A DNA stretch of 64,000 bases, from the NCBI GenBank assembly GCA_003858485.1, contig RQYD01000014.1, positions 1 through 64,000 on the forward strand, written 5' to 3'. The notes below the pieces were generated by a model, which did not search any database, was not told the DNA's origin, and saw nothing but the letters and a program-made list of their open reading frames with translations. The position numbers and the translations under genes were made by a program. Positions 53,653-62,448 of this stretch are shown piece by piece (positions within the stretch are counted from its first letter, which is position 1; each line of letters starts with the position of its first letter). This DNA comes from Clostridiales bacterium COT073_COT-073 (GTDB taxonomy: Bacteria > Bacillota > Clostridia > Lachnospirales > Vallitaleaceae).

Positions 53653-54252
53653 ATGAACGAAAAAATTATCATGAATGTATCCAAAGGATTTTTGAAAAAG
53701 CTGTTTGGCAAAGACAGAATAGAATCGGTGGTATTAAAGGAAAATGGATTTACCATTCGCATGGAAAAGGGAGAGGAGATCCCTTTGGCTTTTGATCAGG
53801 TAAAGGCAGTGAAATCTAATTTTTATTTTGACCAAAGTACACCTTATCGGATGGTGACCTTTGTTATGAAAGATGAGAAAGAATATACACTGAATGTTTC
53901 TTCCGATCGGGCAGAAATAGATTCTATTTTACAACATTATGCCAAATATCAATTACAGGGTGATTTGCCGGAAAATGTGGGCGCCATTAAACTTATTTTG
54001 CAGTATGGTTTAAATGATTATACTCTTCGCCTGGAAAACGGCAGCTTGATTGAAACGAAAAATGGACAGGAAAGCATTTATCCGCTAAGTACAATGGAAT
54101 ACTATCGGGTTGATAAGCCATCCAATTTAATTAATCTTAAATTTAAGGATAAAAAAATGTTTGTCCGGTTAAGCGCCTTACATGTTACTAATCTTTGGCT
54201 GGTGATGCAGATTTTGGAGAGAGTATCGGAAGATAAAAGCTGGCTAATATAA
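53653..54252 (+). CDS. uncharacterised protein, possibly PH-like beta fold
   Basis: 199 residues, soluble. It alternates short strands with charged turns (IESVVLKENGFTIRM, MVTFVMKDEKEYTLNV, DYTLRLENGSLIETKNG), which suggests one or two PH-like barrels. No family recognised. SD TGGAGGT. Confidence 0.6.
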   Translation: MNEKIIMNVSKGFLKKLFGKDRIESVVLKENGFTIRMEKGEEIPLAFDQVKAVKSNFYFDQSTPYRMVTFVMKDEKEYTLNVSSDRAEIDSILQHYAKYQLQGDLPENVGAIKLILQYGLNDYTLRLENGSLIETKNGQESIYPLSTMEYYRVDKPSNLINLKFKDKKMFVRLSALHVTNLWLVMQILERVSEDKSWLI

Positions 54253-54429
54253 AATGTTGATATTCAAAAAAGGCTTTTCCTAAAGTATTATGGTGAGAAA
54301 TAATAAAAGTGGTCGTTAATATGTAAATGAAAAATTACCAGGCAGTAATTCCCACATTTTCCGTACCAGCTCTATAGGGAATCCCTTACTGACCTTTGAT
54401 ATACTAAGACTTGTCACCACCATTGAAAT

Positions 54430-54560
54430 AAAGGCTTTGTTTTTAGGCGTTTTATGGTTGATGGTGAAGCATTGCAACAAGGCAAAACCTGCAATTTGAG
54501 CGTTTCTATGTTTCCTTTGGGCAATTGACTTTGTAATTGCCTGTATATTTACTGGTTATG
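54430..54560 (+). repeat. degenerate intergenic repeat, copy C
   Basis: GGTGAAGCATTGCAA and the hairpin GCAATTGACTTTGTAATTGC align with the GGTGAAGCGCCGCAA and GCAACTTACTTCGTAAGATT positions of the copy at 61275. The rest of the 54253-54607 gap has no gene. Confidence 0.45.
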
Positions 54561-54607
54561 CCAATTATTTGCAAGCTTTATGTTGACAGAGAAAGGAGGA
54601 ACAACAG

Positions 54608-55450
54608 ATGGCAATGATGGAGAATTTTAACCGGACCCTTGATTATCTGGAAAGTGCATTATGTGGTGAAGTGGATGAAAGAAAGATTGAGCGATTATCG
54701 GGGTATTCGTATCCGATGTTTCGCCGGATTTTTTCGATTCTGACCGAGATGACCTTGTCCGAATATCTGCGTGCCCGCAAGCTGACCGAAGCAGCCATGG
54801 AGCTTCGGGAAGGTAGCCAGAAAGTGATCGACATTGCTTTGGCATACGGCTATGAATCACCGGATTCGTTTGGCCTGGCATTTAAAGCCTTTCATGGTTA
54901 TACTCCATCCGAAGTCAGGAAGGGCAAGCCCTTTTGTGTTGTTTCCCGAATTCGATTAAAATTAAGTATCAAAGGAGGAAGCACTATGAATATTAGCATT
55001 CAAAGAAAACCGGCATTTACGGTAGCAGGCATTAATTTTAACGATATTGAATCATCCTTTTGCTCTAAGGTGTGGCAGGAATTATTTAGCAAATGCAGCC
55101 ACGAGGAGCTGGCAAAACTTGGAACCGGGCAAAGTTATGGAGTTTGTCATGATATTAAAGATTGCCGGAAAATTAATTATATGGCAGCTTATGATGTCAA
55201 GGATGTGGACAAAGCCAAGGCAATGGGATTGGAAGTATTAGAAGTAGAAGAAACGGAATATGCAGTAGTAGAGCTGCAAGGCAAGGTGCCGGACTGCATT
55301 CACCATGGCTGGAAATATTTGCTGGAAGTATTTTTTCTGGAGCAAGGCTATAATCATTCCGGTAAGCCGGACTTTGAAGTTTATAGAGAGGGAGATATGG
55401 ACAGGGATGACTACAAAATGCAGCTTTGGGTACCGGTGGTAAAGGAATAG
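54608..55450 (+). CDS. AraC-family regulator with GyrI-like effector domain
   Basis: 280 residues. Residues about 8-105 are an AraC DNA-binding domain (LSGYSYPMFRRIFS, VIDIALAYGYESPDSFGLAFKAFHGYTPSEVR). From residue 126 (MNISIQRKPAFTVAGI) a SOUL/GyrI-like effector-binding domain follows, ending MQLWVPVVKE. Rob/SoxS-like proteins with this layout bind small molecules and activate efflux genes. SD AAAGGAGG. Confidence 0.88.
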   Translation: MAMMENFNRTLDYLESALCGEVDERKIERLSGYSYPMFRRIFSILTEMTLSEYLRARKLTEAAMELREGSQKVIDIALAYGYESPDSFGLAFKAFHGYTPSEVRKGKPFCVVSRIRLKLSIKGGSTMNISIQRKPAFTVAGINFNDIESSFCSKVWQELFSKCSHEELAKLGTGQSYGVCHDIKDCRKINYMAAYDVKDVDKAKAMGLEVLEVEETEYAVVELQGKVPDCIHHGWKYLLEVFFLEQGYNHSGKPDFEVYREGDMDRDDYKMQLWVPVVKE

Positions 55451-55479
55451 CGGCAGCTTATATAATGATTTTCCGCATA

Positions 55480-55640
55480 TAGTTGGCCTGCGAGCATGGT
55501 AGAAGCACAAAATACTTCGGTAGGCAGATGCTGCAAAAGCTATCTTATGCAATAAGTGACAAATGTGGTGTTTAACTGCCAGCCAGGCCGCATCCCGGCG
55601 CAGCAGTAAAAGTCTTTCGCCAGGGTATGCCAGCACAAGC
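55480..55640 (-). repeat. degenerate intergenic repeat, copy D
   Basis: The complement of 55524-55568 (TTGTCACTTATTGCATAAGA then TAGCTTTTGC) parallels TTGCAACTTACTTCGTAAGA of copy B. It lies after the AraC gene and generates a long false reading frame on the minus strand. Confidence 0.5.
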
Positions 55641-55784
55641 TAGGTCATATACTTGCCAGCGGTAAGAAGCACTTTGACCGGAGAAATCTTGCACCTAAGC
55701 TGCGAAAGGTATGTGGTGAAAGGCATGGGCCGGAAAAAGACGGCCGGAGGATTGAGCCGGCAAAAATAAATCAGGAATTAAAAC

Positions 55785-55847
55785 AAGAGAGTGTTGCTAT
55801 CGGGATAGTATGATAAAATAATCCTAAGCAACATTCTCTTTTTTTGT
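55785..55847 (+). terminator. intrinsic terminator before the ECF operon
   Basis: 14-bp stem with one G-T pair (55785-55798 with 55827-55840), followed by seven T. Confidence 0.85.
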
Positions 55848-55889
55848 CCTGACTTTTTTATCGACTCAATCGTTATATTTAAAGAAAGT

Positions 55890-56024
55890 ATGTTACGATT
55901 ACTTTTGGGGAATAATAGCAAAGAAGAGTTATCTTTCAGGCAGTTTTTACGATGGCCATTACTTGCCGGTCCGCTGTCGGGTCTTGCATTTGCAACTTAT
56001 TTTAAAAGAGAGGCCTGGGAGTGA
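55890..56024 (+). other. 44-codon open reading frame, doubtful
   Basis: ATG 55890 to TGA 56024 encodes a small hydrophobic peptide (LSFRQFLRWPLLAGPLSGLA). The SD is weak. It may be the tail of a lost membrane protein gene or chance. Confidence 0.25.
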
Positions 56025-56092
56025 GGAAAATTGAAATATAAACAAAGACACTAAAAATAACAAAAAGCAAATTTCAGGAAGGAGGCTTTGGT

Positions 56093-56635
56093 GTGGATAG
56101 TGATTTTTTGCTGATTTATAAGATAAAAAATAAAGATGAAGCAGCGGGCGAAGCCTTTGTTCGGAAATATTATGCGGCTATTTTTAAGTATTGCTCTTTG
56201 CATTTAAGGGATTATGGTCAGGCACAGGACATTACCCAGGAAACCTTTCTTCGCTTTTTTGAAAAGATTGAGCATTATCAAAGCTATGGTAAGGCGCTGA
56301 ATTATCTCTATGTCATTGCCGGCAATGCTTGCCGGGATTTTTATAAAAAGAAAAAACATATTTACATTGAAGAAATGGATATCGGTACAGAGAAAATGGA
56401 ATGTCTGCACATGGCGGTTCAGCCGCTGGAAAGTATCCCGCTGAAAATACAAATCGAAAACGCGATCGATCAATTACCAAGTGAGATCAGGGAAACTGCC
56501 ATCCTATTCTTCTTTCAGCAGTTGAAACAAAAGGAGATCGCTAAAATACTGGGAATTTCCCTGTCACTGGTCAAATATCGGGTCAGTCGGGCCAAACAAA
56601 TTCTAGCCGAGTATCTGAAGGAGGAGGCGCAATGA
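56093..56635 (+). CDS. ECF-type RNA polymerase sigma factor
   Basis: 180 residues. Sigma region 2 (YYAAIFKYCSLHLRDYGQAQDITQETFLRFFEKI) and region 4 (AILFFFQQLKQKEIAKILGISLSLVKYRVSRAK). No region 3. The start is a GTG 7 nt after AAGGAGG. It overlaps the next gene by ATGA. The operon continues with a membrane protein and an ABC exporter, the usual targets of such sigma factors. Confidence 0.9.
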   Translation: MDSDFLLIYKIKNKDEAAGEAFVRKYYAAIFKYCSLHLRDYGQAQDITQETFLRFFEKIEHYQSYGKALNYLYVIAGNACRDFYKKKKHIYIEEMDIGTEKMECLHMAVQPLESIPLKIQIENAIDQLPSEIRETAILFFFQQLKQKEIAKILGISLSLVKYRVSRAKQILAEYLKEEAQ

Positions 56636-57360
56636 AGAACTATAAGAAAATAATCGCCGAATATAGTCGGCAGATAGAAAGTCAAATAATCTCCGAAGAA
56701 AAGATCGGAAAAACGATTGCTCTGGTCAAGCAAAGTATGCTGAGGCAAAGGGAAAGAATGCTTTCCTATGCTGAATTTGTTTTTTTTCAGTCAAAATTTA
56801 TCAAAAAACGCTGGTGGCTGTTACAGGCCTTATTTTTACTGGCACTCTGGCTGCTTTTGGGCGATATGTCAGATGACTATTACCTGCCCAGACTGCTGGG
56901 GTTGGGGGCGCCGCTTTTTGTCAGTCTGATTTTACCGGAAATCTGGAAAAACCGTAAATATTATTCGATAGAAATTGAAAGCAGCTCCTTTTATACCTTA
57001 AAGCAAATCTATTCTGCCAGAATGATCTTATTTGCCCTGATTGATATTTTGCTGCTGTCTGCCTTTTGGGCGATAACCGGGCTACCGGTCGAAATCTTTA
57101 TTGTCAATTTTATCCTGCCGCTGAATATCTGCTGCTCCATTTGCTTTCGACTTTTGTGCATACGTAAGGTCAATATGGAGCTGACCATGATGATGATTGG
57201 CATTTGGACGGTCATTTGGATGGTGATTTTGGCAAATGACAGCTGGTATCAAAGATTGGTTCTGCCGATATGGGGACTTTATTTGGCGCTGTCGTTGACG
57301 TATCTTGTTTACTGCGTTTATAAGCTGCTTTCGGGTGAGGAGGAAATTTTATGCAATTAG
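56632..57360 (+). CDS. membrane protein of the ECF operon, possible anti-sigma factor
   Basis: 242 residues. A cytoplasmic helical N-terminus of about 60 residues is followed by six hydrophobic helices between about 62 and 235. The layout (cytoplasmic segment then membrane helices, next to an ECF gene) is compatible with an anti-sigma role, but no zinc-binding anti-sigma motif is visible. It overlaps both neighbours. Confidence 0.6.
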   Translation: MKNYKKIIAEYSRQIESQIISEEKIGKTIALVKQSMLRQRERMLSYAEFVFFQSKFIKKRWWLLQALFLLALWLLLGDMSDDYYLPRLLGLGAPLFVSLILPEIWKNRKYYSIEIESSSFYTLKQIYSARMILFALIDILLLSAFWAITGLPVEIFIVNFILPLNICCSICFRLLCIRKVNMELTMMMIGIWTVIWMVILANDSWYQRLVLPIWGLYLALSLTYLVYCVYKLLSGEEEILCN

Positions 57361-58220
57361 AATTGAAAAATCTTAGTAAATATTATGGCAAAAGACAGGT
57401 AATCAATCATATTTCCTATGCCATGGACTATGGTGTGTATGGACTGCTGGGCGTTAATGGTGTGGGCAAAACGACTTTGATTCGGATGATTTGCACACTG
57501 CTTGCACCGACTTCCGGGCAAATCTTATATAATGACAGTGATATCGGAAAGCTGGGAGAGGAATATCGCAAAATTCTGGGTTACCTGCCACAAGACTTTG
57601 GTTTTTATCCGGAGCTTTCAATTTATGATTATATGATGTATATTGCCACGCTTAAAGGGATTTTGTCCGGGACGGCCAGGAAAAGAACGGAGTTGTTGTT
57701 GGATAAGGTTTCTCTTGGCAAAGACAAGCATCGTAAGATGGGAACGCTTTCCGGCGGAATGCAGCGCCGGGTGGGAATTGCCCAGGCAATGCTCAATGAC
57801 CCCAAAGTATTGGTGCTGGATGAGCCAACGGCTGGCCTTGACCCGAATGAGCGGATCCGCTTTCGCAATCTGATCAGCGAGCTGGCGGAGGACAGGCTGG
57901 TGCTGCTTTCTACCCATATCGTTTCGGATGTGGCGTTTATAGCCAAGGAAATTTTGCTAATGAAAGAGGGAAAATTAATGCAAACCGGCAATCACGAGAG
58001 CATTCTTGCCGGAATGGATAAAAAAGTGTGGATGGTCAAAGCGGAAGGAGATTTGCCGGAGGAGGCATTTCGCCATCACTTGATCGCCAATAAAAAACAT
58101 GGAGCAGATGGGGTGGAAATGCGGATCATTTCAGAGGAAAAACCGGCAGTGGGGGCAGTTTTACAAGAACCAACCCTGGAAGATGCCTTTTTATGCTATT
58201 TTGGAGAGTCAGGAGAATAG
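57351..58220 (+). CDS. ABC transporter ATP-binding protein
   Basis: 289 residues: Walker A GVNGVGKTTL, Q-loop LPQDFGFYPEL, signature LSGGMQRR, Walker B VLVLDEPTAGLDP and switch STHIVSD. The C-terminal 70 residues are the extension typical of exporter ATPases (bacitracin/lantibiotic or YtrB type). It works with the permease encoded next. It overlaps the previous gene by 10 bp. Confidence 0.88.
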   Translation: MQLELKNLSKYYGKRQVINHISYAMDYGVYGLLGVNGVGKTTLIRMICTLLAPTSGQILYNDSDIGKLGEEYRKILGYLPQDFGFYPELSIYDYMMYIATLKGILSGTARKRTELLLDKVSLGKDKHRKMGTLSGGMQRRVGIAQAMLNDPKVLVLDEPTAGLDPNERIRFRNLISELAEDRLVLLSTHIVSDVAFIAKEILLMKEGKLMQTGNHESILAGMDKKVWMVKAEGDLPEEAFRHHLIANKKHGADGVEMRIISEEKPAVGAVLQEPTLEDAFLCYFGESGE

Positions 58221-58224
58221 GAAA

Positions 58225-59424
58225 ATGATAAAATATGAACTGAAAAAAATATTATGTAAAAGAATCAATCACCTATTAATGCTGATTTTACTGGCATTAA
58301 CTTTTGTTTTTAGCTATTTTGCCATGGTCAGCAGTTTTTATGTGGATGAAAAAGGAATCGAGCAAACGGGGATTGGCTCAGTGCGAAAGCTAAATCAGGA
58401 TAGGAGCCGCTGGCAGGGTATTTTGACACCGGAAATTGTCGACCGGGTTGTCCGGCAAAGACAGGAAACAGAAAAAATCTATGCCGGTAATATTCCCAAT
58501 GATATTTATGGGCAGGAATTACAGGGCTATTATGATATTATAATTATGGTTAATGGTATACTGAGAGCGGATAAGGAGTTTGAGTCCTCAGCAATTTTGC
58601 GTATGCCCGTAGAAGATACCAAAAAAATTTATCAGATTCGGGAGCAAAATATCGAAAAAATTATTTCGATTTATGCCAAATCGGAGGCTCAAAAAAACTT
58701 TTTAAGCAAAGTATATAGTCAGGTAAAAACGCCTTTTTACTATGAGCCGTATGAATCTTGGGATATTTTAGCCCGCTATACCAATACCTTGGGATTGATC
58801 ATGATTTTACTTTTGACGATACCGGTATCGGCCATTTTTACCGATGAGTTTCAAACCGGAGCAGAGGCGGTCTTTTTTTCAACCAAGTTTGGCAGAAACA
58901 GTGCGATTTGGGGTAAGATTGGAGCGGCACTGGTGCTGGTGACAGTAGTTTTCTGGGGAATTATGTTGCTTTTTTCGGTGATAAATCTTGCCATTATGGG
59001 AGTCAGCGGTCACTCCGTTTATTATCAGATTGATTTTAGTTATAGCATCTATCCGCTTACCTTTTTACAAAAACACTTTCTGATTTTATGGTGCGAATAT
59101 GTGGCCTGTTTGCTGGCTGCCTCTACAGCCATGCTGATGGCGGTAAAGACCCGCAAAAATGCGTTGGCAATTTTTCTGCCCTTTGTATTATTTGCGGTAT
59201 CGCCTTTTATTGCCAGAGAAATGCCATTTAAGATCTTTTTCCAACTGACACCCGACCAGTTGATGAATATTAATAATTGTTTGCGTTTTTATTATTTCTA
59301 CGAAGTTGGCGGTATGATCTTTCGTCAGGTTTACTTTATTTCTGTATTTTATGTGTTGCTATCATTGATATTATTGCCATTTATCTATAAAAATTATTAT
59401 AAAAGTCGTGGCAAATGGGCATAA
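58225..59424 (+). CDS. ABC-2-type exporter permease
   Basis: 399 residues. One N-terminal helix (about 15-37), a long extracytoplasmic stretch (about 40-180), then five or six helices. The layout fits ABC-2 permeases that work with the ATPase encoded 4 bp upstream. The substrate is unknown; antimicrobial peptide export or sensing is a common role in ECF-linked operons. The ATG at 58225 follows AGGAGAATAGGA. Confidence 0.75.
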   Translation: MIKYELKKILCKRINHLLMLILLALTFVFSYFAMVSSFYVDEKGIEQTGIGSVRKLNQDRSRWQGILTPEIVDRVVRQRQETEKIYAGNIPNDIYGQELQGYYDIIIMVNGILRADKEFESSAILRMPVEDTKKIYQIREQNIEKIISIYAKSEAQKNFLSKVYSQVKTPFYYEPYESWDILARYTNTLGLIMILLLTIPVSAIFTDEFQTGAEAVFFSTKFGRNSAIWGKIGAALVLVTVVFWGIMLLFSVINLAIMGVSGHSVYYQIDFSYSIYPLTFLQKHFLILWCEYVACLLAASTAMLMAVKTRKNALAIFLPFVLFAVSPFIAREMPFKIFFQLTPDQLMNINNCLRFYYFYEVGGMIFRQVYFISVFYVLLSLILLPFIYKNYYKSRGKWA

Positions 59425-59459
59425 GGGATAGATTTATCAGAAAGGAATTTTGGGAGTTT

Positions 59460-59690
59460 ACCGCCATCAGACGCTGCCATTTCGTGTCAGCCGCACCTTC
59501 ACAGCCCTGTGGCAATTGACTTCGTCAATTACCCACGAGGGTATCGGATTTTGCTACGCAAAACCGATTATCTGACGGTGAAGCGCCGGAACATGTAAAT
59601 GCCCGTTGCGCAGTCGCTTCCATTTTCCCGTTTTCGCCACTTACTACGGAAAATGGCTTTTACGGCACATGCTTCAAATCCAAAATGGAA
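59460..59690 (+). repeat. degenerate intergenic repeat, copy A
   Basis: Contains hairpins AATTGACTTCGTCAATT and ATTTTGCTACGCAAAA, TCTGACGGTGAAGCGCCG, and CGCCACTTACTACGGAAAAT ending near GGCACATGC. It aligns with copies B (same strand) and E (opposite strand). The remainder of the 59425-59956 gap has only a short hairpin at 59829-59853. Confidence 0.65.
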
Positions 59691-59956
59691 AAATGAACGA
59701 TTTTATTTAAACAGGAAAATATTTTAAAATTTCTATTTCATTTTTGTCATTTTTATTGTATGCTAGAAACAGCAATATCCTTTTTTAAATGCTCTTTCAT
59801 ATATTTTGAATAAATGCAGGAAATAAAGACCTTTCATTAATCAGATGAAAGGTTAGTCGGAAGCTTTGAAAAATGTGAATTACCTGGATTAGGAGGAACT
59901 TTTGCCAAAACAGGAAAGAGAGAGCCAGTGGTTTTGGGAGTAAGGGAGGATTATTT

Positions 59957-60994
59957 ATGGAGCCATCAAAAAAAAATCGAATTATTGGGATTTTGATTTG
60001 TTTGTTTTTACTGATTAGTATATCAACTATCGGTTATTATTTATTGCTTGGAATTTCTATTACCGATGCACTTTATATGACGATTATCACAATTTCGACG
60101 GTGGGCTATAAAGAAGTGGTGGATATGACTCCTTTGGCCAAAGTTTTTTCCATTTTTGTTATTTTTGGCGGGATCGGTATCGTGGGTTATACCTTTACCA
60201 CATTGGAAATCATCATTCTGGAAAGCAATTTTAAAAGCATTTGGAGGAATAAAGCCATGAAGAGAAAAATAGAGCAAATGAATAACCATATTATTATTGC
60301 CGGTGGCAGTGAAAGCACCGAAGTGATGTTTAAGCGTTTCCAACATGCCAAAAAAGATTTTGTGGTGATTGAAAAGGATAAAGAAAAGTATGAAGCTTTT
60401 CTGGAAAAGGAAATTCCGGCTTTGCTGGGTGATGCTACTTCCGAAGATAGTTTAAAGGAAGCAGGGATTGAAAGAGCCTCCGGCTTTATCAGCACCCTGC
60501 ATCAGGATGCGGATAATATTGTGGCTGTACTGACTGCCAGATATATGAATAAAAACTTATATATCGTTTCCCGGGCGATTGAAAAAAATTCAAGAGAAAA
60601 ACTGCTCAAAGCCGGTGCCGATAATACCGTTTCTTCCAATGAAATCGGGGGCAATCGAATGGCCGCTTTGGTGCTTCGCCCGACGATTATCAGTTTCCTC
60701 GATACCATTACCAGGGCCGGAGATGTAGAGCTGGATTTGGAAGATATTGTGATTGGCCAGGCTTCATCCATGCAAGATCAATCCTTAAAACAAATCCAGA
60801 TCCCGCAAAAAATTGGTTTGACCGTCCTGGCTACCAAAAAGAAAGACTCTGATAATATCAAATTTAACCCTGATCCAAATGAACCCTTAAAAGCCGGGGA
60901 TTCGATTATCGTACTGGGCACGCCGGAGCAGATTACCGAGCTGAGAAAATTGGCAGATGATGATGGAATCAGGGAATTTCACCATGGGAGATAG
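59957..60994 (+). CDS. two-helix potassium channel with RCK domains
   Basis: 345 residues. Helix 1 (about 8-30), pore loop with the selectivity filter STVGYKEV (about 48-55), helix 2 (about 62-90), then an RCK_N domain (IIIAGGSESTEVMFKRF, VVIEKD, GDATSEDSLKEAGI) and an RCK_C domain (about 255-345). It is an MthK/Kch-like K+ channel gated by cytosolic ligands. The filter is intact, although the nucleotide-binding glycine motif reads GGSEST rather than GxGxxG. Confidence 0.9.
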   Translation: MEPSKKNRIIGILICLFLLISISTIGYYLLLGISITDALYMTIITISTVGYKEVVDMTPLAKVFSIFVIFGGIGIVGYTFTTLEIIILESNFKSIWRNKAMKRKIEQMNNHIIIAGGSESTEVMFKRFQHAKKDFVVIEKDKEKYEAFLEKEIPALLGDATSEDSLKEAGIERASGFISTLHQDADNIVAVLTARYMNKNLYIVSRAIEKNSREKLLKAGADNTVSSNEIGGNRMAALVLRPTIISFLDTITRAGDVELDLEDIVIGQASSMQDQSLKQIQIPQKIGLTVLATKKKDSDNIKFNPDPNEPLKAGDSIIVLGTPEQITELRKLADDDGIREFHHGR

Positions 60995-61065
60995 GACGGT
61001 CTCTTTCCGTTGCCGGTATATAAAGGAATTTACTAAGGAATTTAGACTCAAAGATCAATCCATGC

Positions 61066-61094
61066 TTGAAAAATGAATTTTTTTATGTTATAGT
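61066..61094 (+). promoter_or_regulatory. promoter of the preQ1-like leader
   Basis: TTGAAA (61066-61071), 17-bp spacer, TATAGT (61089-61094). Transcription would start near 61101, just before the aptamer. Confidence 0.75.
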
Positions 61095-61110
61095 AAACAA
61101 GCATTTTATG

Positions 61111-61156
61111 CCGACAGTTCGTTTGTACCATCCTGTCGTAAAACAAAACCAGGACT
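61111..61156 (+). promoter_or_regulatory. preQ1-I-like riboswitch aptamer
   Basis: CGACAG (61112-61117) pairs with CTGTCG (61133-61138) around a loop starting TTC and containing GTACC. An A-rich tail follows (TAAAACAAAACCAGGA), whose GGA can pair with loop bases in an H-type pseudoknot. This small fold matches the preQ1-I layout, and the downstream gene is a queuosine-precursor transporter. Confidence 0.6.
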
Positions 61157-61183
61157 GCTATTAAAGAAGTGATAAGATAGTAA

Positions 61184-61220
61184 GGACTGCTGCGTTTTGA
61201 AGCAGTCCTCTTTATTTTAC
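61184..61220 (+). terminator. riboswitch expression-platform terminator
   Basis: AGGACTGCT (61184-61192) pairs with AGCAGTCCT (61202-61210), then CTTTATTTT. The same nine bases AGGACTGCT also occur at 61152-61160, at the aptamer's 3' end, and can compete for AGCAGTCCT as an antiterminator. Confidence 0.75.
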
Positions 61221-61274
61221 GGATAGTGGCCTTGCGTTTGCAGGGCTATTTTTATGGTTGGAATCTGGTTAGTG

Positions 61275-61420
61275 TTTCCACCGCCAGACCCGCACCTGCC
61301 GGTGCTCTTTGTCTGCCGGTGAAGCGCCGCAAAATGAATATGCCGACTTTGTCGTTGCATCCCCCTTTTGCAACTTACTTCGTAAGATTGCTTGCGGGTC
61401 ACATGCATTTATGCTTGCGC
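61275..61420 (+). repeat. degenerate intergenic repeat, copy B
   Basis: CCGCCAGAC, TCTGCCGGTGAAGCGCCG, CTTTTGCAACTTACTTCGTA and GGGTCACATGC follow in the same order as in copy A. It is inserted between the riboswitch terminator and the transporter gene. Confidence 0.65.
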
Positions 61421-61447
61421 GCTTTAAATTATTTTTTGGAGGAAGAT

Positions 61448-62215
61448 ATGAAAAGTATAGCATTAAAACAAGAAAACAAAGGATTTAACTTAGTGAAATG
61501 GATAAAAAGAGAGAAGGAAGAAATGGAGGTGCTAATGCGAAGCATTCCGGCAACGGTGGTGTCGCTCTTTGTCGTTAGCGTTATCTGCATGAACCTGCTG
61601 GCCAACAAAACGATTGTTCAGAATGACTGGATCGCCCTGGACGGCGGCTTTTTGGTTTCGTGGCTGTCCTTTATGTGTATGGATATTATCACCAAGTATT
61701 TTGGACCAAGGGCTTCCAATAAAGTTGCGCTGCTGGCAGCGGCGGTTAATGTCCTGACTTACTTTATTTTTTATATTGTCAGCATTATTCCATCAGAGGC
61801 GGCGGATTATACGGCACTGAACTCGATTTTGGGCGGCACTTGGTTTATTCTTTTAGGAAGCACGATTGCCTTTTTGGCTTCGGCCGTGATCAATAGTTTT
61901 ATCAACCGGGCAGTTGGGGCCCTATTTGTCAAAAATCCAGATGGAAAGCTGGCCTTTGCCACTCAGGCTTATGTATCCACCTTTATTGGGCAGTTTATGG
62001 ATAATTTGATTTTTTCCGTTTTAGTATTTACCATTTTTGCCCCGATTTTCTGGGACGGCTTTCACTGGACGATCTTGCAATGCATCACCTGCGCCTTAAC
62101 CGGAGCAGTGGCCGAACTTCTGATGGAAGTGCTATTTTGGCCATTTGCATACCGGACAGTGAGTAAATGGAAGCGTCTGGGCATTGGCAAAGAGTATCTG
62201 GAGATGCAAAAGTAA
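61448..62215 (+). CDS. VUT-family queuosine precursor transporter
   Basis: 255 residues with six hydrophobic helices. ANKTIVQNDWIALDGGFLVSW, CMDIITKYFGPRASNKVA and AFATQAYVSTFIGQFMDNLIF carry YhhQ/VUT family features. It imports preQ0/preQ1 or queuine. The preQ1-like leader upstream supports the call. The ATG follows GGAGG at 61439-61443; an open frame from 61226 is not translated by any good start. Confidence 0.85.
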   Translation: MKSIALKQENKGFNLVKWIKREKEEMEVLMRSIPATVVSLFVVSVICMNLLANKTIVQNDWIALDGGFLVSWLSFMCMDIITKYFGPRASNKVALLAAAVNVLTYFIFYIVSIIPSEAADYTALNSILGGTWFILLGSTIAFLASAVINSFINRAVGALFVKNPDGKLAFATQAYVSTFIGQFMDNLIFSVLVFTIFAPIFWDGFHWTILQCITCALTGAVAELLMEVLFWPFAYRTVSKWKRLGIGKEYLEMQK

Positions 62216-62448
62216 ATAGAAAGCATATAGGGAAAAGTGAAAGAAAAGCGGCCACAAAGGGAGCATTTCCCTTTTGCAGTCCCCGGCATTTATGGCAGTT
62301 CGACTTTGCAGATTACTTCTGGGCGATCCGGTAACTTAAAATTTCTGGGTAGCAGGGCAGTTTTAAAAAGTAAGATCAAAAAGAAACAGCCAAAAGTAGG
62401 AAAAGAGTTTTAAAGCTTAGAGCTATTTTGGGCAGAAAGGCGGAATAT

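Noticed and set aside
55238-55636. 132-codon minus-strand frame
   Set aside because: It runs antisense to the AraC-GyrI gene end and through an intergenic repeat; no start signal.
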